This document shows positions 50,118 to 63,469 of a DNA stretch of 64,000 nucleotides, piece after piece. The position numbers and the translations under genes are program-made. This stretch comes from Temnothorax longispinosus. Lineage: Eukaryota > Arthropoda > Insecta > Hymenoptera > Formicidae. How positions within the stretch are numbered: the stretch's first letter is position 1; each line of letters begins with the position of its first letter. The notes beneath the pieces are model-generated. The model saw nothing but the letters and a program-made list of their open reading frames with translations, did not search any database and was not told the origin of the DNA. The stretch spans positions 7,192,001 through 7,256,000 of the forward strand of contig NC_092363.1 of assembly GCF_030848805.1 (NCBI RefSeq), given 5' to 3'.

Positions 50118-50448
50118 AAAATACACATTCGGTAAAGAAATACGAGAGAAAAATTCTTCTGCAACTATATACGACGGATAGAGTGATAAGATGCGAGTAA
50201 TGAGGAGCTCAACATAAAAATAAATTTATCGCAGTTTGTTGGAGAAACAGAAATTAAGAAAATTAATGAGAACCATGTAAAAATGGCTATTTTGAAATGC
50301 CTAATTGACTTTCTCGTATACCATAACTTTACGAAGTTCAGTGTATGGAGAAAAAAAAGGCAAAATATCTAAAGCGAGACAATTTTTTAATTTTGAAAAG
50401 CAACCGAACTACTCGTATCTTATTACTCTCGTTTCTGGGCCGCAAAAG

Positions 50449-52645
50449 TTAGCTGTAGTCGCAGCAGTCGTTACTATCAAGCCCTGCTTCCTGCGCCTCG
50501 TCTTTAATCGCGACCGATGTAGTGGACGGCGGTATTATCACCGGAACGTCGGATTTGCGACTCACCGACAGATCTTCTACTTGATCATCCAGGTCCTGCT
50601 GTTGCTGCTGTTGCTGCTTCTGCTTAGAGCAGCGTATCACCGGACTCGCGCTGCAACGGGTCATCGAGTCTGACATTGAGTCGCGGTCCTGCGACGTGTC
50701 CTTCGTTGCCTTCGCATAGGTGGTCTCAAAAACTGCGGCGGCACTGGTGCCGGCCAAACTCTCGATGACGTTGATGTTACTGCTGCCGCTCTCGTTCTCG
50801 TTCTCGGACAGGGCATTAACACCGCCGCGATTGTTGTCGTACAAAGCGCCGTTCGCATTGGCACCGATCCCGTACGGGAAGCAGGCCGTGCTACCACCGT
50901 TGCTCGTCGAGCGCCTGAACGGCCGCGACGTCGGGATGCCGAGCTTTTTCACCTTGTCGTAAAGCGTACGCGATGGCACCCCGTATCTCCGCGCCGCCGC
51001 GACGGCGCTCATCCCCGTCTTCACCGCCTCGATCGCCGACAGGATGTCTTCTCGGGTGTACTGCTTATAGCGTTTCCACTCTGGTTTTTGCGGCACGCAG
51101 TCCGGAGCAGCTACGATAAATCGGTAAAATGTAGTCGTTACGATATCTAAAATTTATCGAGGTATGCAAAATTCTAATATCATTATAATACTAAAGTACA
51201 AAAATTGGATATGTTCGGTGTAGCTAAAAACAGATGGAACTTTTATAATTTGGGAATACAAGCTAGCTTAATATCCTGAATCGCGACATTATTCTCCGCT
51301 GCGAATTTTATAGTAAAAACATATTACACGTGTTATAATAATCTTATTAATGTTATATAATATAATTATGATATATAAAATAACATAATGATATTATATA
51401 TTATTAATAAAAAAAAATAATTTTTTATTTTCGTGTGATTATTAAACTATAAATACTTCGTTTACCTTCAGTATTCACGTTAGTAGTTCTTCTAACGCTA
51501 TCGTCTGCCTCTGAGTTTTGTTCGCACGACGTAAATGGCGTTATACTTCGTAGATATTGGGAATATACAGTGTATAACTTAAAAAAATCCGTATCTGCGA
51601 TCCCCGATATATTTGACGTGCTATCGCTACCTGTATTTCTCGCGGTATCCCCGCCGTACGACTGCGGGGACGGTTGTCTCTCATCCTCGTCCATGTAGGA
51701 AACGTCGGCGTGGACGGCCTCGCCGTGGGACAGGTCGTTGCTGCGGCGATTGTCGCTGTCGTTCGCGGACCCGTTGCTGCTCGCGTTGCGATAGTGCACC
51801 GACTCGTGGCTGTCCGGCTGCAGCAGCGGCATCGTCTGCGAACTGTCAACGTGAGCCTGGCCGAGGACCGTGCGCAAGATCGGCGTGTCGTGGTTCATCA
51901 GCAGGGCTGACGACGGCTGCATCGGCTTCCGGCGTTTGAGCGGCGAGGTCTCGATACCGTTGTCGTACCCGCCGGCGCCGGGGCCGCCAACGAGGACGGA
52001 GGAGGAGAGCGACGTCGGGAGCTGATGACCCGCGCCCGCGGAGTGCAACGGAAGCGGCCACGTAATCGGCAACGAGCCAGCGAGGGGATGACTTTGAACG
52101 CGGTCGAGCGAGACCGCGGATTTTCCGTAAAGGCCGGAGTAGCCGCCGGTGGAGTGCGGCGGTGACGAGTGGCTGCCGCCGCTACCACCGCCGGTGCTCG
52201 TGCTGATAGCCGGCGGCGGCGATATCGACGGCTCCATCGACGTATCCTCGCGGCGAAGGTCGCGCGCCGTGTTGCTCTGGCTGCCGTGCTCCTCCACCAG
52301 GCCCTTCACCTTCAGCACCTGCGCGATCTTGAGCAGATCGGGTAGCTGATTCTGAGCGACGTTCACCTCGCCGCGATACATGTACTCCAGTATCGCCTGT
52401 ATCTCCGGAAACCCAGCGTCCTTGAGAATTATTATCGGATGCTGGTCCTGCAGGCCGTGGAACAGATTCTGGAAGTACGTCGAGCACGCGGCCAGCACGA
52501 TCTTATGGCACTTGACCGTCCTACCGCTTTCCGCGGCGATGGTGACATCGGTGAACGCCTCGTTGTGCAGCAGTTGCTCGAAGACGGACAGCAGGTTCGA
52601 GCGATGATTGTTCCATCGTAGGCAGTACTGTTGAGAGGTAGTCAT
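50449..52645 (-). CDS. BTB/POZ-pipsqueak HTH transcription factor (bric-a-brac-like)
   Basis: Two coding exons on the minus strand: 51466-52645 and 50449-51110, phase 1 at the junction (donor GAAG/GTAAAC, acceptor TATCGTAG), giving 613 residues. Residues about 7-118 form a BTB/POZ domain of the insect Ttk/Bab type (QQYCLRWNNHRSNLLSVFEQ, AFTDVTIAAESGRTVKCHK, EYMYRGEVNV). A long Ser/Gly/Pro-rich linker with a basic PLKRRKP patch follows. Residues about 408-452 form a pipsqueak helix-turn-helix (YTREDILSAIEAVKTG, RRYGVPSRTLYDKVKKLGI). A CAG/CAA-coded polyglutamine run and a C-terminal VEDLSV motif come next; VEDLSV resembles, but does not prove, a CtBP-type PxDLS site. It is a nuclear DNA-binding regulator that dimerises through BTB. 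Bric-a-brac, ribbon and other BTB-psq genes are alternatives I cannot separate. Confidence 0.9.
50594..50630 (-). repeat. CAG/CAA trinucleotide tract (polyglutamine)
   Basis: This tract codes for about seven consecutive Gln in the C-terminal part of the BTB-pipsqueak protein (KQKQQQQQQQDLDD). It is mixed CAG/CAA codons, so less prone to slippage than a pure repeat. Confidence 0.85.
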
Positions 52646-52683
52646 GATGTCCGGGATGATTTTGTCTATCTGCGTTTGGGGAC
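52646..52683 (-). other. 5' UTR part of the BTB-pipsqueak gene, with acceptor
   Basis: On the minus strand GTTTGCCGCAG/GTCCCC precedes the ATG by 38 bp. This implies an intron in the 5' UTR and an upstream leader exon. Confidence 0.5.
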
Positions 52684-55651
52684 CTGCGGCAAACGCACAC
52701 TCCTGTTCAAAGACACGCTCTCGACTGCAGTTCGACCATCTCTGTCGAGGGACAAGACAGAGATCCTGTTTGCCACGCGAATTCTCCCCACCCTGATGCC
52801 AGAGTGAGTTTCCTGCCTGTGGCGTTATGATTCATATAGGAAATATCCAAAAATGGTCGGAAAATAAAAGTATCCGAATTTATCTAGCGATAAGGACTCT
52901 CGTGCTAGGGATCAAAGTTCACAGATGCATTTAGCTCGTCATTTGCACGCGACGCTTCTTCTCTCTCCGGCAATGGGAATTGAAACAACGAAAATGCCAT
53001 TCGTATCGATATCGAATTGACGGCATTATCAGATAGAAGCGATTAAAACTGAGACGATTTCAGCGTCGACCTTGTGCGAATAGAAATAATGTCGAAAATT
53101 GGGAAAAATTGTATAAAAATTTACAAAACTTTCACAAAAGAACAATTCCGCGTTTTTCGAGAAATTTACGACACGATCGTATAATTTTGTTACCTTGACT
53201 ATATTAATGATATTTGCAAATTAAAGTGAATTTTTCTTTTGTTTTTAACATAATCCAAGTTTGAAAGGATCTATGAAATAGCTATATAAAAAAATACACG
53301 TTTGTGCATATTTCGTTCTTATACATATAATGTCTAATATTATCTAGAGATTCATAATAATCTATATTAGACGAAACATCTCTCCACAAGGTTTTAGACA
53401 AGGTTACGAAATGGAAATGGATCTGCATCAATTGCATTTCAGGACGGTCACGTTCCGAATGATTCATTCTACGAATAATAATGCTTGGCCATTAATAGAC
53501 ACGCCTGCGGTAAAAATATTTCTGTTTTCTCCTGCATAACATTCCTCTTGCTGATCTACCTTAGTCAATCCAAATAGATCAGTCCCCGAGTAGTCCCGAC
53601 GCTGTTTTCGAAACTCGCGTGGCAAAAGATTAGGTATCTTAAGGTCCGAAAGCGATTAGAAAAAGTCTGTACAAATACGAACTAGAAAATGACCACGATA
53701 ATAAAGATACGATAAGACTGGCGAGACGTCGCAAAATATTTACATTGTGTGTCGAAAGAGCATTCTATTGTATTCAACAGAAATATTCAAATGTAAGTAA
53801 TTGTAAAAGTTTTCCCAACAAAGTATAATTATTTCGTGTTATATCAAACCTATATGTAGAAAGCCTACTATAATAATAAAAAATATTATAAAAATAAAAT
53901 CACAGTCGCTTTAGAATCGTGCATGGTTACTGAAACAACTAGTAGTATATATAACAATACTACGCTAATGTTTTAATGCGTTAATACTGTATTACAACAT
54001 CACACCCGAGCTTATTGTCAGTAAAATTGCCCTACGCGGATGAAATTGTAACGCGTTACATCCGCTTTACATCTGCAATAAATGCAGTTCTTAATAATCG
54101 GCAACTTTTGCCGATTCCTGAAATTTGATTGTCATTTTCGTATACGCGAAACATAAAAATGGTTGAGCCATTGTCGAGCTGTATTTGGAAATTTCCTTAA
54201 CCCTTACCGTTGGCCGTTTACAGCATAGCGCATGGCCATAAAAGTTTCAAGGCAAAGAGTCAGCGTGAAAGTGATGAAAAAAATAAACCCAACCGTTATT
54301 TCTCCGTAAGCCTTCTTTTTATATATTTAAGATAAAAGAACTGAGTTGCTGGGTTACAAAGTAACTATGGCTCTGCTGATATCTTTATGAATAATATTTC
54401 ATATCCCGCGTCGGTCTTACTGCCGATTGTTCGTAAACACTTTCAAAAGATTCTGTAAATTTCGGCAAACGCAGCGCGCATTCGAAAATCTCTAAAATTA
54501 CATGATTTTTTTCTACTTCGAGCAGATTTTTTATATAAGTGACGAAAAAGTGACGTTTCTTAATGCAGGGTTTCGCCGAGCTTCGCTCGCAAGGATTGAT
54601 ACACGAGTTTCTCTTGATTTCTTTTATTGGCTTTATTTGTACACTATTCATCTCCAGATATACCTGCGTAATTTACTTTTTGATACAATATACATGCAAA
54701 TATACAACTCAAAGAATATTTATTTATTTATTTTATTTTCTCCCTCTGGGTTCGTCATTTTAGATTTATCCTATCGCAGAGGTCTGTCACTTTTCCGCTA
54801 CCTATTTTTACCCTCGTAAATGATTGAGATAATGAGAAAAAAAAATGAAACGATCGATGTTTCGTGGCTGGGGTGAGATCGCGTCGCGAGGGGGAAAAGC
54901 CAGTCGATATTTGCATTTCTCGTGTAGGGTGAGTTAACCGCTCTCACCGACTTCTAGCTTGATCAGTCGGTCGACCCAGTAGGAATTAGGAACGAGTACG
55001 CCGATAACAAGATGATAAGAAAACCGTAAACTGAAATGTTGCATACGTGGAAGCGATTACGACGTCCGCGTCTAACGATCCCAAGGAGCTATACGAATGA
55101 AAACATCTTAGATCGACCTGTAAATTATTGATCGATCTACTGGCCAAACGAAATTTAAGCTTGCGAAAAAAGCTCGCGAGGGAAAGGGAGATAAGAGAAA
55201 AAATTGTCAGCGACAGAGAACGGCGAGCGATGATCTACAAACGAAAACCAGCTGATCTATAACGATCCAATAACTTGTCACTTTAAGTGGAAAAAAATCT
55301 TTTCGTAGGCGGAAATGTGCATTAGTGCAGCGATGCAGAGATGTTAGAATCAGATAGGCGAGAATGCGTTTATTTTGGTAGTAAAGAATTGATAAAATAT
55401 TGATAAAAAGAACATCTTCGATCACCGATCTCTCTTATCTGTTGCTCCAAACGTTTTAAGGATCTGTATGTAATTTTTTAAAATAAATTGTGCAATCGTG
55501 TGTGTTAAATTAGAAAAAAAATCGTTAAAATATTCCCAACACACTATGCGCCCCGGCGAGCGAAAAGCAGATAGAATTTGTGATTAATTCCATCCTCCCG
55601 GCGAGTCGAATCGTTAGAAGCAAAGAGGAGGAGAAAGTGCGTTGAACTTAC
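52684..55651 (-). other. Probable leader intron of the BTB-pipsqueak gene
   Basis: About 3 kb between an acceptor at 52684 and a donor-like CCCCAA/GTAAGT (minus strand, GT at 55650-55651). No coding sequence was recognised within it. Confidence 0.4.
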
Positions 55652-56100
55652 TTGGGGACTTGATGGACTCTCCTCTCTCGCGACGGCGAAACACTGCGGG
55701 CGAAACACGGGGCGATCTAATAAAAGCGAGCGCAGCCGGCGAGATGCAGAGCGGAGACTGACGTTCCGCTTCTCTTACGTCGTATACGTGCTCCGGATGA
55801 TTTCACGGACACGCAGGGCGCGGATAATCAAGGAATGACGGGCCCGGAACCACCTCACGGTCGTTATCAATGTCGTTGGTCGCCGATACCAACAAAATCT
55901 TCCTCCTCTTTCCGCCCTCCGCTCCCCTCTTTTCAATCTCGTCTAGCCGCGCGTATCGCGAAGTGCACTTACGTATATATATATATGTATTAAACTATCG
56001 AACGCGCTTACGGGGGACCCGCGGTCCTCCTTCTCCCTTCTATCGCTCGCTCTTTCCCTTCGCGCGCGCCTCGTATCTACCTATATGTATGTGTATAAGT
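55652..56100 (-). promoter_or_regulatory. Probable leader exon and promoter region, BTB-pipsqueak gene
   Basis: A strong consensus donor GTAAGT read on the minus strand, followed upstream by GC-rich, CpG-containing DNA, suggests the untranslated first exon and core promoter. No TATA or initiator could be assigned with confidence, and alternative first exons are common in this family. Confidence 0.35.
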
Positions 56101-58387
56101 GTACAAGTGCGGCGGACATGCCGCGCGCGGAGGACGCGAGTGAAAGAGGGAGAAAAAAAAGGGCACGCACACACTCCGGCACGCACTCCTTATTTCACGC
56201 ACAACCCGCCCACCCCGCCCCCCGTTGTCGATTGCACCGACGTGGAGGACCATGCGCGCTCGCACCCGAGAATGCCGCGCGTTCTCCAAGAGACGAGTGA
56301 GACCCGTCCGGGAATCAGAAAACCTCTCTTCCTGCTCGCTCGACGACCACTGACGCCGCTTGCACCATGCCGTTGGCCGTACGACTCTTCGCTCGGCCTA
56401 GCCCGTCAGTCATAGGGGTGGAACGGTGGAAGTATACGCGTCCATGAGTCGCCTCCTTCTGCGTGTTAGGGCCAATGGCGTAACCTTCGCTAAGGCCACG
56501 CGCGACCATGGGGTCCCCGCCCCGTACACACAAGTTTAACGTAATTCTTCCCGCAAGGGGTAAATTAACCAAGACGGCACGGGACCCGCGCGGGCAAAAG
56601 CGAGCGACGAAAATGTATACCGGGGGTATACCGTGAAATTGTAGGCGCAAACGCGAGGAAAAATTTAAATCCGATGCAAATTCTCAAGCTCATCGTCATA
56701 ACTCGCCATTGACTTCTTCTGGCGATTTGTGTGAGTCCCGAGGTCAAAGTCCGCGAGTTAGGAAAAGTTGTAGGAAAATTCGGACGCGCTTTTAAAACGA
56801 CTTGAAACAAGACGCGTTCTCCTGAAAAAGAAAGATGGAGAACGCGACATGTGTACGTGGAACATGTGCAGTGGGAGAGATTCCGCCGTACCATTTTCAC
56901 AAACTTATACGAAAAGGGATCGTTCCTTTTGCGGAACAGATGTTTAGGGAACTGCCTCTCGCTCGTGCGTTTATTATATCCGAAAACATTTGCTCGTATT
57001 TTGGAGAACACCGACGCTTTAATTGACACGATTAACTTTTAACTTTTAATTTAATACGTGTGCTAAAATCCGGAGAGAAATCAACAATATTTTCAATACA
57101 TATGTACATATATTTTTTCAATTCTAAGTTTTAAACTGCACTTTCGACACATGAAAGTTTCTTCAGAAGAAATAAGAAGCACAGATACATGTCGTCTATG
57201 TAATTTTGTTTGTCACTAAGCGATCGTGCTATTTCTCGCACTGCATGCAAATATAAATCGTAACGACGGATAATTCAATCGTGTACACGAAGAATGTCAT
57301 AATAAGAACATTATTGTGACCAAGCTAACGGTAGAATCATTCCCAATAAAATTAGTGTGATTAAAAGAAGATCATGTCGCACAATTACCAGATGACAGAA
57401 CTAATAAGGCATTAAAATCGATATTGTAATTAAGTACAGTCTTATGCACCCTCATAATCATTATGCTAGCTGTATTGAATCTAACTACCAGGAAAAGACT
57501 TCTATTGTTTAAAAGTTGTTTACTAGAGCGTTCATTATTATAAACGCGTTTATTTTTTATTTCTTTCAAAAATAAATGTTATTTAAAATGTTTTATTTTA
57601 ATAGGATGCCTAACAATTTTGACTAAGAATCTCACATTTAAATTTCTTTCTCGTTGACTTTTCTGACGTCGCGCGCCGTCATTCACGGGCGAAATATGTA
57701 AAACTTACGCCTTTGTAAGTTATGCGTGTGTGATAGTGACGCGCGTTTCGGCGCATCGCCACACGCGTATACGCACAGCACACGCACTTATTCGCCTATG
57801 CTCGCACTATCGGCCAATCACGCGGCTCCTAGGCCAATATCCTGCGGGATATATCACGCGCGCGTACACGCGGCATAGGCAGGCGGGCGTGTCCGTGTGC
57901 GTGCGTATTTACAAACGGCGCGATGCATGGAGCCTATTCCTACACCCACGTCAACTTCCCGCACGAAGGGCCCTACGGTACCCAGCGATATAACGCATCC
58001 ACATGCGTGCGTGAGCGCGCGCGCGCCCCAAGAAACGAGGGGAGGATCGTAGAAAAAAAAAACGAGGGAAGTACGCCTAGCCGTGTGTGCGTTCACGAAA
58101 ATTGCGACCACGACCGAACTCCACGACGAGCCAGCAGCCCGCCGTTCGCTGCCGGGTGCGTGCGGGTGTACGTATACGTGTATATGCGTGTGTAATTTCG
58201 GCGCGTAGCCCTCGCGGGTAGCAACACGCGGGTCGACCCCGCAGCACGCATACACGCGGGCGTGCCCTACCCGAATTGGGTAACGTTACCATGCGGGGGT
58301 TGATGGCATGACGCTTCCACTCGAGTATCGTGAGAAAATCGCAAAGTTCTGGGAGAAAGGAAGGGCGAATGAAACGCGGAAATGCGC

Positions 58388-58449
58388 GGGGAGAGGCGGC
58401 GAGCCTCTCTCCCGGACGAGTCTTAATTAACGGATCTCCGATCCGTTAA
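58388..58449. repeat. Two adjacent palindromes
   Basis: GGGGAGAGGC-GGCGA-GCCTCTCTCCC (58388-58413) can form a GC stem-loop. It is followed by TTAACGGATC-TCC-GATCCGTTAA (58427-58449), a perfect 10-bp palindrome around three bases. No gene context assigns them a role. Confidence 0.7.
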
Positions 58450-60624
58450 ATCCGGAGTATATCGAAAGTGGGCAAAGCCCATGACGTTATCGTAAGGCAT
58501 TTAGATTTAACTTAAAGAACTACGCAGAAAAAAAATTGATCTTTAATCAAGATGAATATATTCAAATCAACGCAATCATTGTTTCATATATAAGCAAGAA
58601 TCTATAATTTTCTTAAAAGGATTTTATATTCTTGTATTTCAAGAATATTATAATTTAATTTAAATATATAATTGTCACATAAAGAGTACAATATGATTAT
58701 TTTGATGATGTTATCTTCTTCTTTCGATTTCCTCTTCTTCATTGTAACATAATAAAATTGAATCAACATTATTTGTGTTCACGTAGAGAATATTGAATTT
58801 TAAAATAAGATCAAATTGTCTTTATCGTTATAATATGAATATTAGTGATTTAAAAGTGTTATTCTCTATCCAATATTTTTTGCTTTCCATTCATAAAAAT
58901 TATTTTTGGACACTAAGAATATATTTTTCTTTGTTGAACTATATATAATGCTTTAATGCAAGTAATTTATCATTATTTAACGCTGTATAATCTCATTTTA
59001 CGCTTTACATGCCAAAACTGAAGATATTCTCTAAATAAGAATATATTTTTTTCTATGTACATACCTAACGTATCTTGATAACGTTGGTTATATAAACAAG
59101 AAAGTAACGAAGATATATAGATTGTTTGAAGAAAGTCACGTTCTGTTTAAGCAATACCTACTGAAATTGTTTTCCTCTCCTACAATGTTAAAATATATCA
59201 GTTTGAACCTATTTCAATTGTCTCTGACTTTGAATATGCCCAACCCGGAAGACGCCTCTCACATTATTAAAATATGCATAAGTTAAAAAACGGAGAAACA
59301 TTTTTGAGTACTGAGATACGTTTTATCAAATATCCTGTCTGCAAATATACATATGTAGCACGCATACCAATTATACAGTCTCTAAATATTAACTTATTAC
59401 ATAATACGATAACATAGAATTTATTTTAAAGAATTTTTTACGCCTTTCTCTCTCTCTTTCAAACGATGGAACTTTATTATATTTATCGCGTTAAACATCA
59501 CAATATAAAAGACATTATACAATATTAGCGAATTTCGAAACGATGAGAGAAGAGGACCTATCACGATTGTGACATAGAATATTCATATGGCGTGTCGGAT
59601 ATAAAAGTCTCGGACGTGGAATTTCTTGGATTGCGTCCCTCCTCGACGTCGCTTTCACACGAATTTTCAATTCTGTTTGCCGTAAACCGCGTATGCAGTT
59701 GCCTGTTCGAGAATGGCCGAAAATATGCGGCATCATTCCTCCTTATCTTGGGCGTGTGTCTAAAAACGGAGGAAAGGCCCACGATAAAGCGGACGTTGGT
59801 CGAAGAAAATCGCTTCCACGGTCTGTACGTGCGAGAGGGAGCGCGCGCGTGTATGCGTATGCGTATACGCGTATATATGTGCGCGTACGCGCGTGATACG
59901 TGCAGCGGGCGTTTTTCTCAACGCCACGACGATGACGACTCCAATGACGATTTCGTAGAGGGGATCGAGCGAACGAGGCGAAACGGAGGAAAGAAAGAGA
60001 GGGGAAAGAAGGGAGAGATAGAGAGAGACGGGAGGAAGAAAGAGGAGGTATGCGACGATGGCAAGGTGAATCTTTGTCCTGTTGCGCCATCGAAATTCTA
60101 CCTTATATCCCGAGGTATACGCAGGCAGATGCGTATACAGGAACGCTATGACAACAACCGGTGCATAAGCGGGTCGGTCTGATCGCCGCAGGGTGCGTCT
60201 TTCGTACTTTGTACTCGTGACGCATCCCACGATCACGTTATGATATTTATATAGGCGCGCGGCACATCGAAATGTACGATTTTCCCTACGAATCGATCTC
60301 GTACGATGTCGTTATATAAAAAATCGACTTTTTAATGCGCGTATAATGATCGTTGAACTTATACTGGCCGGGGGCTGTCGCAATCGAGATAACGAGAAGG
60401 AAGTTCATAGAGCAAACTCGCGCTTTATCAATTTTAGATATATAATTGACCCTCCGTGTGCATACGTGGGTCTACGGCGTCCGAGCCGTAAATAATACCT
60501 GCTCGTGACTGTAAAACTTGCAAGTCAGAAAATATTAAATAAACGATGTCAAAATGACTATAAAATCGTCGACTACAATTTAAATAGATGTTTCATAAAT
60601 TTTTTCAGTTTTTTTTTTAATACT

Positions 60625-60771
60625 TTAAGGGCCGGTTGTTCCAACCTATTGGTAAGCTACCTGATAGTTAAATCACATGTCTATCTTTGTCCAATGTAAA
60701 GGATAAACAAAGACATACATATGATTTAACTATTAGGTAGTTTACCAACAGGCTGGAACAACCAGTCCTAA
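60625..60771. mobile_element. Foldback element, about 69-bp imperfect arms (MITE)
   Basis: The left arm starts TTAAGGGCCGGTTGTTCCA and the right arm ends TGGAACAACCAGTCCTAA. The arms pair for most of their length (GGTAAGCTACCTGATAGTTA with TAACTATTAGGTAGTTTACC), leaving under 10 bp of loop. The 147-bp element has no coding capacity. TTAA at the left and CTAA at the right may be remnants of a TTAA or TAA target duplication. Confidence 0.8.
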
Positions 60772-63469
60772 GATAGGGAAAAATAGCGTCGAACGTGACA
60801 GACCCGTGTACACTTCGAAGGTACCTATATTAAAAGAAAAACGTATGCAGACGGAGGGTTAAGACTCGATAATTAGTTGAAAAATATGTCGTTTGTTTGG
60901 CCTTCTCAGATCCGAAAGAAAGAACTTTTACAAAAAAAAAAAGGGTTTTTACAAACAGTTCTTCCTTTTTAGTAGCTTACAATTGCGAATCGGTGTCTGA
61001 ATACACGTGATGAGGAACATCTTACTGCGAATTTGTGGAGAAAACCATAAAAATTACCTGCGCTACGTGAAACACCCTTGCCTGTGTACCTTTGTCACAT
61101 CTGTATTGCATCGGTTTTATGTCTACCGTAAATAACATGTACGTGACCCTGAAATCGATTGACACTTTTAGAATCAGTATTCTCCGGTAAACAAAGTGAA
61201 AAACTTATCGACTAGAAAGAAGAAATAATTTGCGTCTAAAAGCTTCTACTTATCTTACTTCTTTCTGCACTTATATGACAATACATATCAGTCTATTAAA
61301 AGGCAGCGTAATTAGACATACCTGGGTACAATAAGAGAAAATTTTTGACGTATAGCATCACAGATATTTTGGAACATTTTTGATAAGAACACAAGAAAAA
61401 GGTCACGTACTATCGGCAGTGCGATAGAAAGATGTGGCGCCGACTGTAACTATTTGCTTTACAACACCTCGATTTCAATGTGTTATTCTCCCGAATTCGA
61501 TGATTCTTAAAGTTTCTATCTTCCGTAATATGCCGTCCATCGCTACGCAATGGCGAACGATATCGTTTCTTCGGCGCAACCGTGTACCTACAGTTGTGGA
61601 CATTCACCGAGATACTGGCGTACATAACAAATGACTGAGTACTCCTTGAAATTTCATAACTGAGAAAAGCCTCGTATCAGAGGATTTTCGCGTCTCGAGC
61701 CGATAAGTCTAAATATATGTACTCTAGCTAGTCAGGGATTGGACTACGCTAGAAAATCGTGAGAACTGAGAAGATAAAATTCGTTTTATAAGTCATTATA
61801 TTTGTTATTCTCTTATGCAGTTCTAGTACATTTTATTAGCCTTAAAATATATTTAATTTAATATATTTTATTTTCCTATCAAATATACAGTTATTTCTCA
61901 TGAAATTTGCATCCTTGTGAGACAAGTCATTGATAACTTTTACACTATTTCGTGATGCAAAGTAGGAAGCGAAAACCGTATAAAAAATACTGATTACGGA
62001 TACACGCGTGGAGATGTACAGGTATTTATCGATCTTGGTATATTAACGTCGCTTCCTAGAGCGGGGCTCGTTAGCGCTTTTTCACGACCACTGGTCGCAA
62101 TCTTCCTCGAGCACCGTGACTCCGATTCGAGATCGAATTTTTGATCGACACAAAAGTCGGCGCATTGCAGCTACGATCAAAATGGAAAGGGGACGAAGAA
62201 ATTTTTTTCTCCTTGAGCATCCTGAAAGAGAAGGCTCCCCCTTCGTTACGGCGTTACGCCGACGAGCGAGAAGGGACGAGGTGGAAACCCTATAAAGGAA
62301 AACAGGTTCCTCATAAGCCCTGGAGTTGCTTGGTATCGCGCCGCGCCGTTGGCTTTTCGGGTTCTCGCCCTCTCTCTCTCCTTCTCGTGGGCGAGGAGTA
62401 TGGAGATGCGTGCGATGTTCCCGGCTCCTTCGCGCGTTCAATGTCCATCGCGTGCGCGCGTGTTGTACGCGTGTGTGCGTATATACGCGCGTGCATGCAC
62501 GAGCGTAACGTCGATCGCCGTACAATCGGATGCGTTAATAATGCCCGACACGGAGGATATATCTCGCGGCACGCGATTCGCCGTTCTTCTTATTCGTCGC
62601 GTGTGGCGTGTAAATTTCTTTTACGCGTCGTTAATTACGTTAACGAGACCGACGCGTCCCTTTAAGCATTCCTGAGATCTTGGGCAAATGGATATCGCGC
62701 GTACATCGTGAGCTGTTAATGCGCTCGACTGTACACACACGTCTCGACTATTCACGGGCGTAACGACGCGACGCGGCCTCGCCCTTTGCCGGCCACATTG
62801 CAAGGTCATTGACCGCCGAGTGTGCGGACCCCCGATCGATGATCAGCTACCTGCTGACACATTGTCGCCAGCACAATGGACGAAGTATCCGTCGTCTGGT
62901 CGGTCTGGTGGTGCACAGGCATCCCCCGGCATATCCACCCCGCGCGCGTCTCTGCGCGCGTCAAGTGCAATTATTCCTTATGCCTGAAAGAGAATTAGGC
63001 CCTCCGCTTTTCTTCCTTTCTTTCTCTCTGCCTCTTTGCATATCCCATCCGGGTCCGTTCTGCCTTTCGACACCTTTACAATGCTGACCATAACCATTGA
63101 CCGTAATACCCTATTTACCGAGCAGCGGCTGTAACAGGTGTTACGTAGGTCTCTCGTTCGCCGTTGCGCGAAAATGCAGAACGGAACGGGAGCGCTTCCG
63201 GGTGAAATGTGGGTCATGCGAGGACGGCGTGTTAAAGGCGATCTCGAAGAGGAATTCGCGAAGAGGAATTCTACATTCTACATACTTCGTAATTATGTCA
63301 CGCAGTTATGATAAACGATGGAGACTAGACCGCGCGGTACACCTGATGTGTTCGTCGCGTTTCAAGAAATCTAACAGATTTATAAAGTAAATCTATAATA
63401 TTAATATTAATATAATTTTTCTAAAATCTATATTCCATTAATTTGAAAAAGGTCGTCGCGCGATAAGAA

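Larger units (their letters stand above)
45600..50448. other. Intergenic stretch with repeats, no gene seen
   Basis: Between the upstream side of the LRR gene and the 3' end of the BTB gene. It holds AC and AT microsatellites (about 46.3-46.7 kb), a long imperfect inverted repeat (46994-47257) and a degenerate TIR-like element (49714-50117). Part may be 3' UTR of the BTB gene. Open frames are short and not recognised. Confidence 0.5.

Noticed and set aside
56565..57029. 154-codon minus-strand open frame near 57 kb
   Set aside because: No recognisable motif, and competing frames are open on both strands. No evidence of coding.
59592..60182. 196-codon plus-strand open frame with Lys/Glu/Arg-rich end
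   Set aside because: The frame crosses GTAT/GCGC alternating repeats and a purine run; no domain. Low-complexity artefact.
62082..62665. Overlapping 147- and 174-codon open frames on opposite strands
   Set aside because: CpG-rich composition keeps both strands open. No domain or exon structure supports either.
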